Below, piece after piece: positions 9,642-37,030 of a DNA stretch of 64,000 nt (position 1 is the first letter of the stretch; the number at the start of each line of letters is the position of its first letter). Below the pieces are notes generated by a model. That model was not told the origin of the DNA. It saw only the letters and a list, made by a program, of their open reading frames with translations, and searched no databases. The stretch is from positions 124,001-188,000 of the forward strand of contig NZ_JPGL01000008.1 of NCBI RefSeq assembly GCF_000732615.1. The letters run 5' to 3'. The stretch is from Burkholderia paludis. Its GTDB lineage: Bacteria > Pseudomonadota > Gammaproteobacteria > Burkholderiales > Burkholderiaceae. The position numbers were made by a program, and so were the translations under genes.

Positions 9642-11245
9642 AGCACGATCTCCCTCGTCGCGTACAGGATTTCGGAAGCGATACCCTTGGCCTTGCAGTG
9701 CGCGACAAACTGGGTGGACTGGATATGGCTGGGCGAGTTTTCGTCGAAGGTGTTGTCGAGGAGGTGGTTGAGCCACGGCTCCTGACCCATCGCATAGACA
9801 TACGCCGCGTTGAACGGGAAGTCGTCCACCAGCGCGGCCGCCTCGCCGAACTGGCAGCCCCGCGCCCGGCGCGAGCGGTCGAGGTCGCGCGGCAGCGCCT
9901 TGGGAAACAGCGGGCCGTAGACCCATGACGGCGGCGCGCCCTCGGTTTCCATCCCGACGAACAACGTGTCCGGCTTGCCGGCGAGGCGGAACACATGCTC
10001 GTAGAGGCGCGGATCCAGGTTGCACGAATCGGCGATGCACAGCACCGACCGCGTGCCGAAGCGGATCATGAAGCTCTGCTTGCTCTGGATCGCCAGGTCG
10101 TTGTGTTCGCCCAGGAACGGAATGGCGGTGATGACGCCGTTGGGCACCTTGATTTCGTCCGCATCCCGGACTTCCAGCACATCGTCGAACCCGAGCTTGC
10201 GCAGCGCCAGTGCCATTGACGGATCTTGCGGAAACCCGTCGAAATTCCTGCCGACCACCACGGTCTTGACCTTGTGGCGAAGCTGCAGCAGCGTTTCGAG
10301 GACGATGTGATCGTGATGGCTGTGCGTGATCAGCACGTAGTCGATCTGGTCGGGCAAGTCCGCGAACGTATAGCGCGGCAGCGCGGTGTCGTAGCCGTAG
10401 CTGATGATCGGATCGATCAGGATGCTCACGCCGCGGCTCTGCACCAGCAGGCACGCGTGGCCGTAATAGCGGATGCGGATGTCGTCGCCGTCGAACGAAC
10501 GATCCGGCTTCGGCGCGGGCGCCTCCTCGACGAAGAACGTGCGGAACAGCGGCTCGTCCTTTTCCTCCACGCGCATCAGGTCGACGATTTTCGCGTAGCT
10601 GCCGGGCGTGTCGCGCATCCGGAGCAGCGCATCGAGCGCGCGATCGTCGAAGGCCATCTTGCAAAACAGCGTGCGCTCGTCGCCGAGCCGGGGCGTGCTG
10701 AGAATGAACGGCCGGGGCGTGTTCTCTTCGATCGCCGACAGCGCGATGCTCTGGGCATCGCGCGCATAGAACGGGCTCGCATACAGCAAGCTCTCGAAGA
10801 TCCGGAAGGACGGGTTGTGATTCAGGTCGTAGTAGATCTCGACATAGCCTTTCAGCACTTCCGGGATCTCGGGATAGATCGGGTCCGACGCCATCCCCTT
10901 CGCCTGTTCCAGCAGCAACGTGGAGAACGTCTTGTATGCCTTCGCCAGCTCCAGTTGGCGGGTCGCGCGACCGGCGGTCTGCTCGATCAGCGCGCGGATT
11001 TCATCGACGCGCTTGCCGCCGAGATCGAGAAACGGGCCACCGCGCATCGCGGGATCCTTGCAGGCTGCCGCATGCATCATCGGCGACGCGGCATAGGACT
11101 GCATCAGCGGCAGGAACCGCTCGGCCACGTTGAGCGCGGCGGTCAACGGCGGCAGCGTGTGAAACCACGCGTACCAACCGTTGATCAGCGGTTCGAACTG
11201 AATGTTTTGCCGCAGGTAGACGTGTGTGCTGGACGAGATGGTCAA
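9629..11245 (-). CDS. CmlA-type diiron beta-hydroxylase (MBL-fold C-terminal domain)
   Basis: A 538-residue protein with an N-terminal domain of roughly 270 residues and a metallo-beta-lactamase-fold C-terminal half. The metal motif THSHHDH has H308, H310, D312 and H313, close to the spacing and position known in CmlA. CmlA-type enzymes use a diiron centre to beta-hydroxylate an amino acid while it is bound to an NRPS carrier protein. I chose the TTG at 11245 because a perfect AAGGAG lies six bases before it. That site overlaps the TAA stop of the megasynthase gene. The longer frame would run into that gene, and 538 residues matches CmlA length. It lies between the Ser-loading protein and the A-T-E protein. 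The likely substrate is the residue on the A-T-E module, as needed for beta-hydroxytyrosine in occidiofungin. The family is clear; the substrate is inferred from position. Confidence 0.87.
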   Translation of the reverse strand: MTISSSTHVYLRQNIQFEPLINGWYAWFHTLPPLTAALNVAERFLPLMQSYAASPMMHAAACKDPAMRGGPFLDLGGKRVDEIRALIEQTAGRATRQLELAKAYKTFSTLLLEQAKGMASDPIYPEIPEVLKGYVEIYYDLNHNPSFRIFESLLYASPFYARDAQSIALSAIEENTPRPFILSTPRLGDERTLFCKMAFDDRALDALLRMRDTPGSYAKIVDLMRVEEKDEPLFRTFFVEEAPAPKPDRSFDGDDIRIRYYGHACLLVQSRGVSILIDPIISYGYDTALPRYTFADLPDQIDYVLITHSHHDHIVLETLLQLRHKVKTVVVGRNFDGFPQDPSMALALRKLGFDDVLEVRDADEIKVPNGVITAIPFLGEHNDLAIQSKQSFMIRFGTRSVLCIADSCNLDPRLYEHVFRLAGKPDTLFVGMETEGAPPSWVYGPLFPKALPRDLDRSRRARGCQFGEAAALVDDFPFNAAYVYAMGQEPWLNHLLDNTFDENSPSHIQSTQFVAHCKAKGIASEILYATREIVLCQN

Positions 11246-11255
11246 CGAAGGCTCC

Positions 11256-27972
<16,717 letters not shown>

Positions 27973-27976
<4 letters not shown>

Positions 27977-30900
27977 GCGTGGCTCCGATCCGATTCGTGA
28001 ATTTCGGCACTGGCGCAGATCTGCCATGTCGCGGCGGCGCTCGTATCCTCGATCCGGTGATAGACGGCAAACGAAAACGGTCCCCACGACTGGCGGCTCA
28101 GCACGGTCTGCACGGCGCGCGATCCATGCGGATGCAGCGGCAACGGCGCATGCAGTGCGAGGTCCTTCAACGTGGTATGGCCGTCGGCGCCGATCTCCGC
28201 GGTGGCCGCCAGCGCCATTTCCACATAGGCGGAATAGGGCAGGACGGGCGGTCCCTTCACGCGATGACCGGCGAGAAAGGCGGTGTCCGGTGCGTCGAGA
28301 CTCGACTCCCAGATCCACGTGCCGGGCAAATGCGCGTGCTGCGTCATGAGGCGCCCGAGCAACGGATGCCGGGGCGCGCGCGGGTTGAGCCAGAAACTGC
28401 GACGCTCGAACGGATAGGTCGGCAGTGCGAGCCGGCGGGACGGGGCGGGCGGTTCGACGGCGTGCCAGTTGACGGATGCGCCACGCACGTAGAGCCCGGC
28501 GAGCGTGTGCAGGATCGCGTCCCAGGCGGCCGCCCGCGCACCGATCTCGATGACGATGCCAGGTGTGCCCGCCGCGGCGCCGTCCGGGGCCTGCGGCACG
28601 TCCGCCAGCGAGGCCGCGGCGCGATGCCCTTCGCCCGTGCTGCTGACGGCGTCCGGCGTGATGCCGAAGGACATCCACAGTTGCGCGAGCGCGCGCTGGA
28701 AGGCTGTGAAGCCGGCCTCGGCCGCGTCCGGTTGCTGCTGCATCAGCGCGCTGAACGCGGGGCTCGCCGAGCGCAATTGCCGAACCGCATCGGCGCTGGC
28801 GCCGTCGTCGGCGGAAAAGTGAAACGTCACCGCGGGCGGTGTGTCGGCGGCCTCGCCGGCCGAAACGGCATGCAGCCGTGAACGCAACGCATCGAGACTC
28901 GATGCGACGATGGCCGCCCGCCGCGCGAAGTGGGTGCGCCCGGTGTTCGCCGTCGACGCGACCTCCCGCAAGCGAACCTCGGGATGAGCGTCGAAATACG
29001 CCGCATAGGACGCCGCCAGCGCTTGCAACGCTTCGGGCGTGCGCGCGGAGAGTGTCACGATGTGCGTCGCGGGCGTCGCCGGATCGTCTTCGATCATTCC
29101 GGCGCGCGGCGCTTCGGACAGGATCATGTGCGCATTGGTGCCGCCGAAGCCGAACGAACTCACGCCGGCCACACGCGGCCCGTGTTCCGGATGCCAGGGT
29201 ACGACCTGCTGTGGAATGCGGAACGGCGTGTCGTCGAGCGCGATATGCGGATTGAGCGACCGGAAATGGAGGTTCGGCGGAATGGTGCGATGGTGCAGCG
29301 CCAGCGCGGTCTTGATCAGGCTCGCGATGCCCGCTGCCGATTCCAGGTGGCCGATGTTGGTCTTCACCGAACCGATCCAGCAGCGCGCTTCAGGTTGCCG
29401 CGATTCGCCCAGCACGGCCGTCAGCGCGTTCAGCTCGATGGGGTCGCCCAGCGGCGTGCCAGTTCCGTGCGCCTCGACGAAGCCGATGTCCTGCGGCCGC
29501 ACGCCGGCATCGCGCAGCGCGCCGTGAATCACGGCCTGCTGAGCCGGGCCGTTCGGCGCGGTCAGGCCGTTGCTGCGCCCATCCTGGTTCACCGCCGAAC
29601 CACGGATCACCGCGAACACGGTGTCGCCGTTCGCGAGCGCATCGTCGAGACGCTTGAGCAGCACCATGCCCACGCCTTCGCCGCGCACATAGCCGTTGGC
29701 ATCCGCGTCGAACGCCTTGCAGCGGCCATCCGGCGACAGCATGCCCGCTTGCGTGAAGGACGCGCTCAATTGCGGCGCCAGGATCAGGTTGACCCCGCCG
29801 GCAAGCGCCGCATCGCTCTCGCCGCGCTGCAGCGCGCGGCACGCGTGGTGAACCGCGACGAGCGACGACGAACACGCCGTGTCGACCGCCCAGCTCGGGC
29901 CGCGCAGATCGAGCGTGTAGGCAATGCGGTTGGCGGCGACGCTGAGCGCATTGCCGGTTGCGACATACGGGCCGACATCCGCGTCTTGTTCCTGCGCCAG
30001 CCGGACGTAGTCGGCATTGCTGATGCCGACGATGACCGCGGTGCGGCTGCCGGCGAGATGCCGGGGCACGATCCCCGCGTGCTCGAACGTCTCCCACGCC
30101 ACCTCGAGAAGCAGGCGTTGCTGCGGGTCCATCGTTTCGGCCTCGCGGGCGCTGATGCCGAAGAATTCCGCATCGAACTGATCGACCTGGTCCAGCAATC
30201 CCGTGGTCGGAAGGCCGCCGGCGCGTGCGTTCGACGCGCCGACCGCGTCATGGCCCTCCAGCAGGCGCTGCCAGAATGCGTCGGGATGACTGGCGCCGGG
30301 GAAGCGGCATCCCATGCCGACGATGGCGATATCCGCGCGTGCGGCGGCAACGGGCGTGTCGTCCGACGCCGCATGCCCGGCGCCGCAGAAATGGCGCGCC
30401 AGCAGGGCAATGCTCGGGAAATCGTAGACGACCGTAGGAGAAACCGGCTGCCCGAGCCAGTCCTGCAACTCGCCCGAGAGCAGGATCGCGTCTTTCGAAT
30501 CGAGCCCGAAGGTGCTGAAGGGCGCGTCGGGGTCGAGCTTGCCGGGCGCGATGCCCGACAGATGCGCGACCCGCTCGATGCACCATTGCACGAGTTCCTG
30601 CGTGTCGCGCACCCCGGTGGCCGGGCGTGCGGCCTCTTGGGAGAACGAACGCCGCCATTCGCCCGCGATCGCGAGCCCCTGTTCATCGAGGAAGGCTTGC
30701 CGGATTCGGCTGCGCTGGATTTTTCCGCTGGACGTGCGCAGGATCGTCGCCGGTTTCAACAGGATCGCCGCGTACAGATCGACATCGTGCACTTCGGCGA
30801 GCTGGCGCCGGATCGCCGTGGCGACGGCTTCGGCGTTCAGCGTGTTGAGCGCTTCGCGGCGCACTTCAGCGGCGACGACGACCCGCTCCACGTTATCGAC

Positions 30901-32370
30901 GTTGATCGAGAACGCCGCTGACGCGGCGGGCGCCAGCGCGGGGTGGCTCGACTCGGCCGATTGCTCGAGATCCTGCGGGTAGTGATTGCGGCCCGCGACG
31001 ATGATCAGGTCTTTCAGGCGGCCGGTGACGAAGAGGTGCTCGCCATCGACGAAGCCGAGATCGCCCGTGCGCAGGTAGCGCGCGTCATCGCCGGCCAGCC
31101 TCGCGCGGAAGGTGCGCTCCGTTTCCTCGGCGCGGTTCCAGTAGCCGACGCCGACGCTCGGGCCCGTCACCCAGATTTCTCCGATTCGGCCGGGCGGGCA
31201 GCGTTGACCGGTTTCCGGGTTCACGATCTCCAGGCGATGCCCCGCCCAGGCGCGGCCGCATGAGACCAGCGCGTGGCGCTTGCCGTGCGCGCTTCGCGTC
31301 GCCATGCCTTGCGCAAGATCGTCGGCGTCGAAGTCGGCCACGAGCGGCTGCGAGCGCGCCGGCTGGCCGGAGATGAACAAGGTCGCCTCGGCCATGCCGT
31401 ACACCGGGCGCATGGTTTCCGCGTGGAAGCCGCGCGATGCGAATGCGCGCGAAAAACGCGCCACCGATTCCGCGCGCACCGGTTCCGCGCCGTTGAATGC
31501 CACCCGCCAGCTGCTCAGGTCCAGCTGTTCGCCGGCTTCGTCCGAAATCTTGCGTGCGCACAGGTCGTACGCGAAATCCGGTGCCGCGCAATGCGTGCCG
31601 CGATACTTCGTGATGGCTTTCAGCCAGCGGTGCGGCTTCTGCACGAACGCCGCCGGCGCCATCAGCACCGACAGCACGCCGAGATAGATCGGCAACAGCA
31701 CCTTCCCGAAGAAACCCATGTCGTGAAACACCGGAAGCCAGCTGACGAACACGGCCGACGCATCGGCATCGCTGGCTTCGGCGATGACCGCCATGTTGCT
31801 CAGGATGTTCGCATGACTGATCATCACGCCTTTGGGCGTACCGGTGGAGCCCGACGTGTACTGCAGCAGCGCCAGCGTCTGCGGCGTGATGTCCGGCGCG
31901 CGCCATTGCCCGGCCGGTGCGTCGAAGCCCTGATCGGTCGCCAGGATCCGCAGTTCCAGCGTGTCGGAGTAACCGTCCGCGCGATGCGCGATGCCGCCGA
32001 GCGTGGCTGCGTCGGTCAGCGCGACGACCGGCCCGGCGTCGGCCACGATCGACTTGAGGCGATCGGCGGGGCGATTCCTGCGCGGCGGATAGGCGGGCAC
32101 GCCGATCAGGCCGGCGTACAGGCATCCCACCCACGCGCAGATGAATTCCAGTCCGGGCGGATAGACCAGCAGGACACGATCGCCTGGTTGCGCAATCTCC
32201 TGCAGGCGGGCGGCGATGCCGCGCGCGCGCTCGTCCAGGTCGCCATACGTGAGTCGGGCCAGTTCCGATTCGCCGTTATCGAGAAAAATGAACGCCGTCT
32301 TCTCAGGTTCGATCTTGCCGCGAAACCGCAGTATTTCCGTAACAGTCCTGAATTTTGTATCGGGAAGCAT
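27973..32370 (-). CDS. FAAL-ACP-KS-(vestigial AT)-(DH N-half) starter protein
   Basis: A 1465-residue protein starting at ATG 32370 with GAAGG upstream. Residues 1-590 are a fatty acyl-AMP ligase ([31 protein letters not shown]). It activates a free fatty acid and loads the ACP at about 600-690 (GLDSKD; Ser near 622). A complete KS follows (676-1100, [21 protein letters not shown]). Residues 1105-1320 align loosely with an AT but lack GHSxG, so this AT looks vestigial. The last 130 residues are the first hot-dog of a dehydratase, including [10 protein letters not shown] (HxxxGxxxxP). The protein then stops and the next gene begins with an unrelated oxygenase. If the product is occidiofungin-like, a C12 acid is the starter, since three extensions give C18. 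The C12 length is inference; the domains are read directly. Confidence 0.93.
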
Positions 32371-32558
32371 ACTCAACCTTCGTTGTCTGCCAAACGTTGA
32401 TCTGAATGAACGGCACTTGTGACTCCGTGCGTTCATTCCGGCGGGCAAAGACAGTCCGCGATGCAAGCCCTGTGCCGGGCGCATACCGGGTTCACTGTCG
32501 CGTCGCTCGACCTCAGGACCAGTCGCGGCGCGCCCGCCAGCCTTGCTTCTTGAACCGG

Positions 32559-32587
32559 GTTATATTGAGATTAGAGCATCGCGCCAA
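32559..32587 (-). promoter_or_regulatory. candidate sigma70-type promoter for the FAAL-PKS-NRPS block
   Basis: In the 308-base gap upstream of the FAAL gene the minus strand reads TTGGCG (32587-32582), 17 bases, then TATAAC (32564-32559). This is a plausible -35/-10 pair with ideal spacing, in a locally AT-rich patch of an otherwise GC-rich gap. Transcription would start near 32550 and leave a leader of about 180 bases. The rest of the gap holds nothing I recognise. Confidence 0.4.
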
Positions 32588-32678
32588 ATCGGCGTCTGCC
32601 CTGTAATTCAAGGACACGGCGTTTCGTGCGCGTATTCAATCGGCCCGGTCATTCATTCGCGCGGTCACGGTTTGCCGA

Positions 32679-33677
32679 CTACCTGCCCGACGGCGTTTCC
32701 GTGTCGGGGGAGCAGGGGTCCAGCAGCGACACGATCACCTTGCGCTCGCCGTTGAAGGGATTGCGACCATGCGCGAATCGCATGTTGTCGACGAGCAGGA
32801 CGTCGCCTCGCTGCCAGGGGAACTGGATCGCGCATTCGCGGTACGCGTTGCGGATCTGCTCGATGTCGTCGAGATCGAATGGACTCCCGTCGCCGTAGAA
32901 CGCGTTGCGCGGAACGCGATCCTCGCCGAACAGGCTGACGACCGCACTGGCGAGCGATGCGTCCAGGTTCGAGAGGTGGAAGAGGTGGGCCTGGTTGAAG
33001 AAAACCCTGTCACGGGTGACCGGATGGTAGGCCACGCCCTGGTTGATCTGTGCGGTGCATAACGTGTCGTCGTCGAGCCATTCGTGCTCGATGCCGTTGT
33101 CTGCGCAGAAGGCCGCGACCTGGCTGCGGTCGGTGGTCTGAAAGACGGTTTCCCACGGAATGTCGACGTGCCGCCGGTAGTGCCTGACATAGCGGACCCG
33201 CTTCGCCTCGAAGTTCTCCAGGATGCGCGCTCCGATCCTGCGGCTCACCTCCCGCATGTCGGCGATCGGCGTTTCGCCGCCGGCCGTGGGCGCGCAAAGG
33301 CAGCAGAATGCGACGCGCAGCGGCCAGCTGCGCTGATACGCGTTTTCGCAATGAAGCGCGATCGTCTCGCTCGGCGGATACTCGGTGGCGGTGAAGATGC
33401 CGTTGCCGATCGAGGTGCGTGGCGTGGAACGATAGACGTAGTCCGACTGATGAGCCGACACCGCGTTCGAAAACGCCTCGAATTCGGCGACCGTTGATAC
33501 GTCGAAACCGCGAAACAGGAGCGCGCCATGTTCCAGAAGCCGCGATTCGAGTTCGACTCGGTTGTCGTTCACCGCCAGCACGAGATCGTGCCCGTTCACC
33601 CGCCCGCTCGATGCCGGCTCCAGCAGCAACGGCGAGGCCCCGGCGGCAAGCAGCTTGCGTTCCGTCATGCCCAGCAT
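32679..33677 (-). CDS. SyrP-like TauD/TfdA Fe(II)/2-oxoglutarate hydroxylase
   Basis: A 332-residue TauD-family enzyme. The iron ligands are visible as H109-x-E111 (LHCENAY) and a distal His near residue 305 (FAHGRNPF). An Arg follows for 2-oxoglutarate binding. It resembles SyrP, which beta-hydroxylates aspartate on the syringomycin synthetase. The ATG at 33677 has AAGGA about ten bases before it; a second in-frame Met lies three codons downstream. It sits between the diaminobutyrate aminotransferase and the FAAL gene, on the same strand. Because a CmlA-type hydroxylase can account for beta-hydroxytyrosine, this enzyme is the natural candidate for beta-hydroxyasparagine in occidiofungin-type peptides. 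The family is confident; the substrate is inference. The asparagine module is not in the window. Confidence 0.85.
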   Translation of the reverse strand: MLGMTERKLLAAGASPLLLEPASSGRVNGHDLVLAVNDNRVELESRLLEHGALLFRGFDVSTVAEFEAFSNAVSAHQSDYVYRSTPRTSIGNGIFTATEYPPSETIALHCENAYQRSWPLRVAFCCLCAPTAGGETPIADMREVSRRIGARILENFEAKRVRYVRHYRRHVDIPWETVFQTTDRSQVAAFCADNGIEHEWLDDDTLCTAQINQGVAYHPVTRDRVFFNQAHLFHLSNLDASLASAVVSLFGEDRVPRNAFYGDGSPFDLDDIEQIRNAYRECAIQFPWQRGDVLLVDNMRFAHGRNPFNGERKVIVSLLDPCSPDTETPSGR

Positions 33678-33753
33678 GGTTAACTATTCCTTATCTGAAT
33701 GTGGATCGCGACGCACCGCGGACCGGCCGGTCTTCACGGTTACTGCGGCGTGC

Positions 33754-35064
33754 CTATGCGCGGGAGGCCGTTTCCACCGCTTGTTCGAAGCGGTCGAGAA
33801 TCTCGTGAATGTCCGCTTCCGAGACGATCAACGGCGGCAGGAACCTGAGTACCGCGCCATGACGGCCGCCGGTTTCGATCACGAGCCCGTTGCGCAGGCA
33901 ATGCAGCTTGATGGTTTTCGCGAGCGCCGCATGGGGCGGGCCGGGTTGGGCATCGCGGCCGGGCAGCACGACTTCGACGCCGATCATCAGGCCGCGGCCG
34001 CGGATCTGGCCCAGACTCGGGAAGCGTTCGGCAATACGTTCGAGGCCGGCGACCAGCAGCTTGCCGACCGTGTCCGCGTGCGCCGACAGCCCGTCTCGCT
34101 CGACGATGCGCATGGTCGACAAACCGGCCACCATCGCGATCTGGTTGCCGCGGAAGGTGCCCGCGTGCGAGCCGGGCGGCCAGGTGTCCAGGCGCTTGTC
34201 ATAGACCACCACCGACAGCGGATAGCCGCCGCCGAACGCCTTCGACAACACCAGGACGTCCGGCCTGATGCCGGAATGCTCGATGGCGAACAGCGCACCG
34301 GTTCGGCCGAGGCCGGTCTGCACTTCATCGACGATCAGCGGGATTTCATGCCGCAGCGTCAGCTCGCGCAACTCGATCAGCCAGGCGTCGGAAGCGGGGA
34401 TGCAGCCGCCTTCGCCTTGCACGACTTCGACGATGACGGCGGCGGGCTTCGTGATCCCGCTCTCGGGGTCGGACAGGACCGTCCGGATATAGTTGATGCT
34501 GAGTTGATCGGTTGCCGAGCCGTCGGTGCCGAACGGGCAGCGAAACGCATAGGGGTAGGGCAGGAAATGAACGTCGCGCCCGTTGCTGCCGGCCGATTTC
34601 GGCGTGAGATTGCCCGATGCGGCGAGTGCGCCGGCCGTCATGCCGTGGTAGGCGCCGTGGAACGCCATGATCGTCGGGCGGCCCGTATGATGCCGGGCCA
34701 GCTTGATCGCCGCTTCGACGCCATCCGCTCCGCTCGGACTGCAGAACTGGATCTTGCCGGTATCGGCGATCGCATTCGGCAACATCGAGAACAGTTGTTC
34801 GACGAACGCGTGCTTGGCCGGCGTCGCCAGGTCGAGCGCCTGTTGCAGTTGACCTGAGGACAGGAACCGCATGACGGCTTCGTTGACTTCCGGGTGATTG
34901 TGCCCGAGTGCGAGCGTTCCGGCATTGGACAGGCAGTCGATGTATTCCTGCCCGTCGGAGTCGCGCATGCGTATGCCTGCGGCATGGGTAAACAGCCGTG
35001 GAAACGACGTCGCGTAGGTTCGTGCGTTCGATTCGACATGCTTGAGATAATCGAGTTTTTCCAT
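33754..35064 (-). CDS. diaminobutyrate--2-oxoglutarate aminotransferase
   Basis: A 436-residue class III PLP aminotransferase, similar to EctB/Dat-type enzymes that make L-2,4-diaminobutyrate from aspartate semialdehyde and glutamate. The PLP lysine is in VLSKAFGGGYPLS, and the cofactor-binding acidic motif appears as IVDEVQTGLGRTG. The ATG at 35064 is chosen because family homology begins there. The frame extends upstream, but that part looks non-coding. A Shine-Dalgarno sequence is weak (GGAT). It lies inside the lipopeptide block, and the Dab-type specificity code at the left end of the window makes its role clear: local supply of the Dab building block. It is separate from the aminotransferase domain of the megasynthase, which should act on a carrier-bound beta-keto acyl chain. 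Confidence 0.9.
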   Translation of the reverse strand: MEKLDYLKHVESNARTYATSFPRLFTHAAGIRMRDSDGQEYIDCLSNAGTLALGHNHPEVNEAVMRFLSSGQLQQALDLATPAKHAFVEQLFSMLPNAIADTGKIQFCSPSGADGVEAAIKLARHHTGRPTIMAFHGAYHGMTAGALAASGNLTPKSAGSNGRDVHFLPYPYAFRCPFGTDGSATDQLSINYIRTVLSDPESGITKPAAVIVEVVQGEGGCIPASDAWLIELRELTLRHEIPLIVDEVQTGLGRTGALFAIEHSGIRPDVLVLSKAFGGGYPLSVVVYDKRLDTWPPGSHAGTFRGNQIAMVAGLSTMRIVERDGLSAHADTVGKLLVAGLERIAERFPSLGQIRGRGLMIGVEVVLPGRDAQPGPPHAALAKTIKLHCLRNGLVIETGGRHGAVLRFLPPLIVSEADIHEILDRFEQAVETASRA

Positions 35065-35223
35065 GCTTATGGATCCGGCTTGCAGCGCGGATGATGGACA
35101 CTGGCGAATCCGCATCGCTTCGTGTCGGCCAATGGTGCAACGGGAACGGTGCAGCGGTACGGCTGATTGAAGCATGGTCTCCGTACCGCGTCTGCCACGG
35201 GAAAGCGGGACACCGGCGTGGCG

Positions 35224-36174
35224 TCAGGCAGGCAGGGTCGAGCGGAAATAGTCGATGGTTCGACGCAGTCCCACTTCGAGCCCGACCGTCGGCTTCCAGT
35301 CGAGGTGGGTGCGTGCGAGGTCGATATCCGGACAACGTTGCGTCGGATCGTCCTTCGGCAGCGGCCGGAATACGATTCGCGACTTCGAGCCGGTCAGGCG
35401 CAAGATGATCTGCGCGAGCTCACTGACCGCGATCTCATGCGGATTGCCGAGATTGATCGGGCCGGTGATGTCCGCGGGCGTGCCCATCATCCGGATCAGG
35501 CCGCCGACCATGTCGTCGACATAGCAGAACGCGCGGGTCTGGCTGCCGTCGCCATACAGCGTGATGTCCTCGCCGCGCAGCGCCTGCACGATGAAGTTGG
35601 ACACGACGCGACCGTCGTTGGGATGCATGCGCGGCCCGTACGTGTTGAAGATCCGTACCACCTTGATTTTCACGTTTTGCTGGCGGTGATAGTCGAAGAA
35701 CAGGGTCTCCGCGCACCGTTTTCCTTCGTCATAGCACGCACGCGGCCCGAGCGGGTTGACGTTGCCCCGGTACGTCTCCGGTTGCGGATGCACGTCGGGG
35801 TCGCCGTACACTTCGCTCGTGGAAGTTTGCAGCACGCGTGCGTGCGTGCGCTTCGCGAGCCCCAGCATGTTGATCGCGCCCATCACGCTGGTCTTGGTGG
35901 TCTGCACGGGATCGAACTGATAGTGAATCGGCGATGCCGGACAGGCGAGGTTGTAGATCTCGTCCACCTCCACGTACAGCGGAAAGGTCACGTCGTGGCG
36001 CAGCGCCTCGAAACTCGGGTTGCCGAGCAGCGCGGCCACGTTCTGCTTCGTGCCGGTGAAATAGTTGTCGACGCACAGGACGTCATGACCGAGTTCGACC
36101 AGGCGCTCGCACAGATGCGAACCGAGGAAACCCGCGCCACCGGTTACGAGGATCCGCTTTCGATTACGTTGCAC
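35224..36174 (-). CDS. UDP-glucuronate decarboxylase (UDP-xylose synthase)
   Basis: A 316-residue extended short-chain dehydrogenase. The NAD site is [10 protein letters not shown] at residues 12-21 and the catalytic Tyr-Lys pair is YDEGK. Further family motifs are LACPASP and STSEVYGDP, and the length is normal for bacterial UXS. The reaction is UDP-glucuronate to UDP-xylose plus CO2 in the cytoplasm. Occidiofungin and burkholdines carry xylose on the fatty amino acid, so a UDP-xylose source inside this block is expected. The glycosyltransferase that would use it is not in the window and should lie beyond the left edge. The start at 36174 is a Met immediately before the Rossmann strand; the gap to the upstream thioesterase is 136 bases. 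Confidence 0.93.
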   Translation of the reverse strand: MQRNRKRILVTGGAGFLGSHLCERLVELGHDVLCVDNYFTGTKQNVAALLGNPSFEALRHDVTFPLYVEVDEIYNLACPASPIHYQFDPVQTTKTSVMGAINMLGLAKRTHARVLQTSTSEVYGDPDVHPQPETYRGNVNPLGPRACYDEGKRCAETLFFDYHRQQNVKIKVVRIFNTYGPRMHPNDGRVVSNFIVQALRGEDITLYGDGSQTRAFCYVDDMVGGLIRMMGTPADITGPINLGNPHEIAVSELAQIILRLTGSKSRIVFRPLPKDDPTQRCPDIDLARTHLDWKPTVGLEVGLRRTIDYFRSTLPA

Positions 36175-36310
36175 AATTGCACTCCAGGTTTGACGCGTAG
36201 GTAAGTGGCGAGTTGCCCCCGGGCACCTTCGGCGGGACCGCGATGCGCTTCGCTTCGACGATCACCGCACGCCGATCGCGCGATGCGGATCCCGACGTGT
36301 GCGATGCCCG

Positions 36311-37030
36311 TCATGCTTGCAGGGCGTTCAGTGCAACCTGATCCGCGCGCCGCAGGCGCGTCGCAATGATGTCGGCCATCGCCCGCATTTCGCTCCGGAT
36401 AAAGAAGTGATCGCCGTCGATGACATGAAAATCGCAGCGCCCGGTCGTCACGGCATCCCAGCCTGAAACCGAATCGGCAGGGACCTGTTCATCCGCCACG
36501 CCCGCGAACGCGGTGATGTCGACTGCCAGCCTGCGTCCGGGCACGGCCCGGTAGTTTTCGATCATCGTGAAATCCGCGCGCAGCGCCGGCATCATCAACG
36601 CCATCATTTCGCGGTTCTCCAGCACCGCCTTCGGTGTACCGCCCATCTCGTGCAACGCATCGATGAACGCGCGGTCGTCCAGCGCCTGCATCCGTCGAGC
36701 GGGGCGCTCCTTGCCCGGTGCAGCGCGCGCGCTCACGAACAGATGCCGGAGGTTCGGTTGCGCATGGGCGGGAAGCCGCAGCGCCAGTTCGACGGCAATC
36801 GCCGCGCCCATGCTGTGGCCGAACAGTGCGAAGGGACGATCGAAGCAACTGCCCAGGTCGTCCAGCAATGCGTCGATCAGCGTCGCCATATCCGGCACGG
36901 CTGGCTCCGACAGGCGGCTGCCTCGGCCGGCAAGCTCATGACGGTGCACCTCGATCCCGGGCAATAGCGGTTGCAGGCCACGATAGACGGCAGCCGAGCC
37001 GCCCGCGTAAGGGAAACAGATCAGACGCAT
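36311..37030 (-). CDS. ocfN: stand-alone thioesterase of the lipopeptide cluster
   Basis: A 239-residue alpha/beta-hydrolase thioesterase of the NRPS-associated type. The nucleophile elbow is GHSMG with Ser73. The N-terminal signature is FPYAGGS and the catalytic His lies in VIDGDHFF near residue 210. It is the first gene of the minus-strand block. The ocf cluster of Burkholderia contaminans is reported to have a separate thioesterase, OcfN, working beside the TE domain of the last NRPS; I use that symbol by context and family. It could equally be a type II editing enzyme. The true start may be upstream: the frame stays open past the ATG with plausible residues, and no good Shine-Dalgarno sequence precedes the ATG at 37030. 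Confidence 0.87.
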   Translation of the reverse strand: MRLICFPYAGGSAAVYRGLQPLLPGIEVHRHELAGRGSRLSEPAVPDMATLIDALLDDLGSCFDRPFALFGHSMGAAIAVELALRLPAHAQPNLRHLFVSARAAPGKERPARRMQALDDRAFIDALHEMGGTPKAVLENREMMALMMPALRADFTMIENYRAVPGRRLAVDITAFAGVADEQVPADSVSGWDAVTTGRCDFHVIDGDHFFIRSEMRAMADIIATRLRRADQVALNALQA

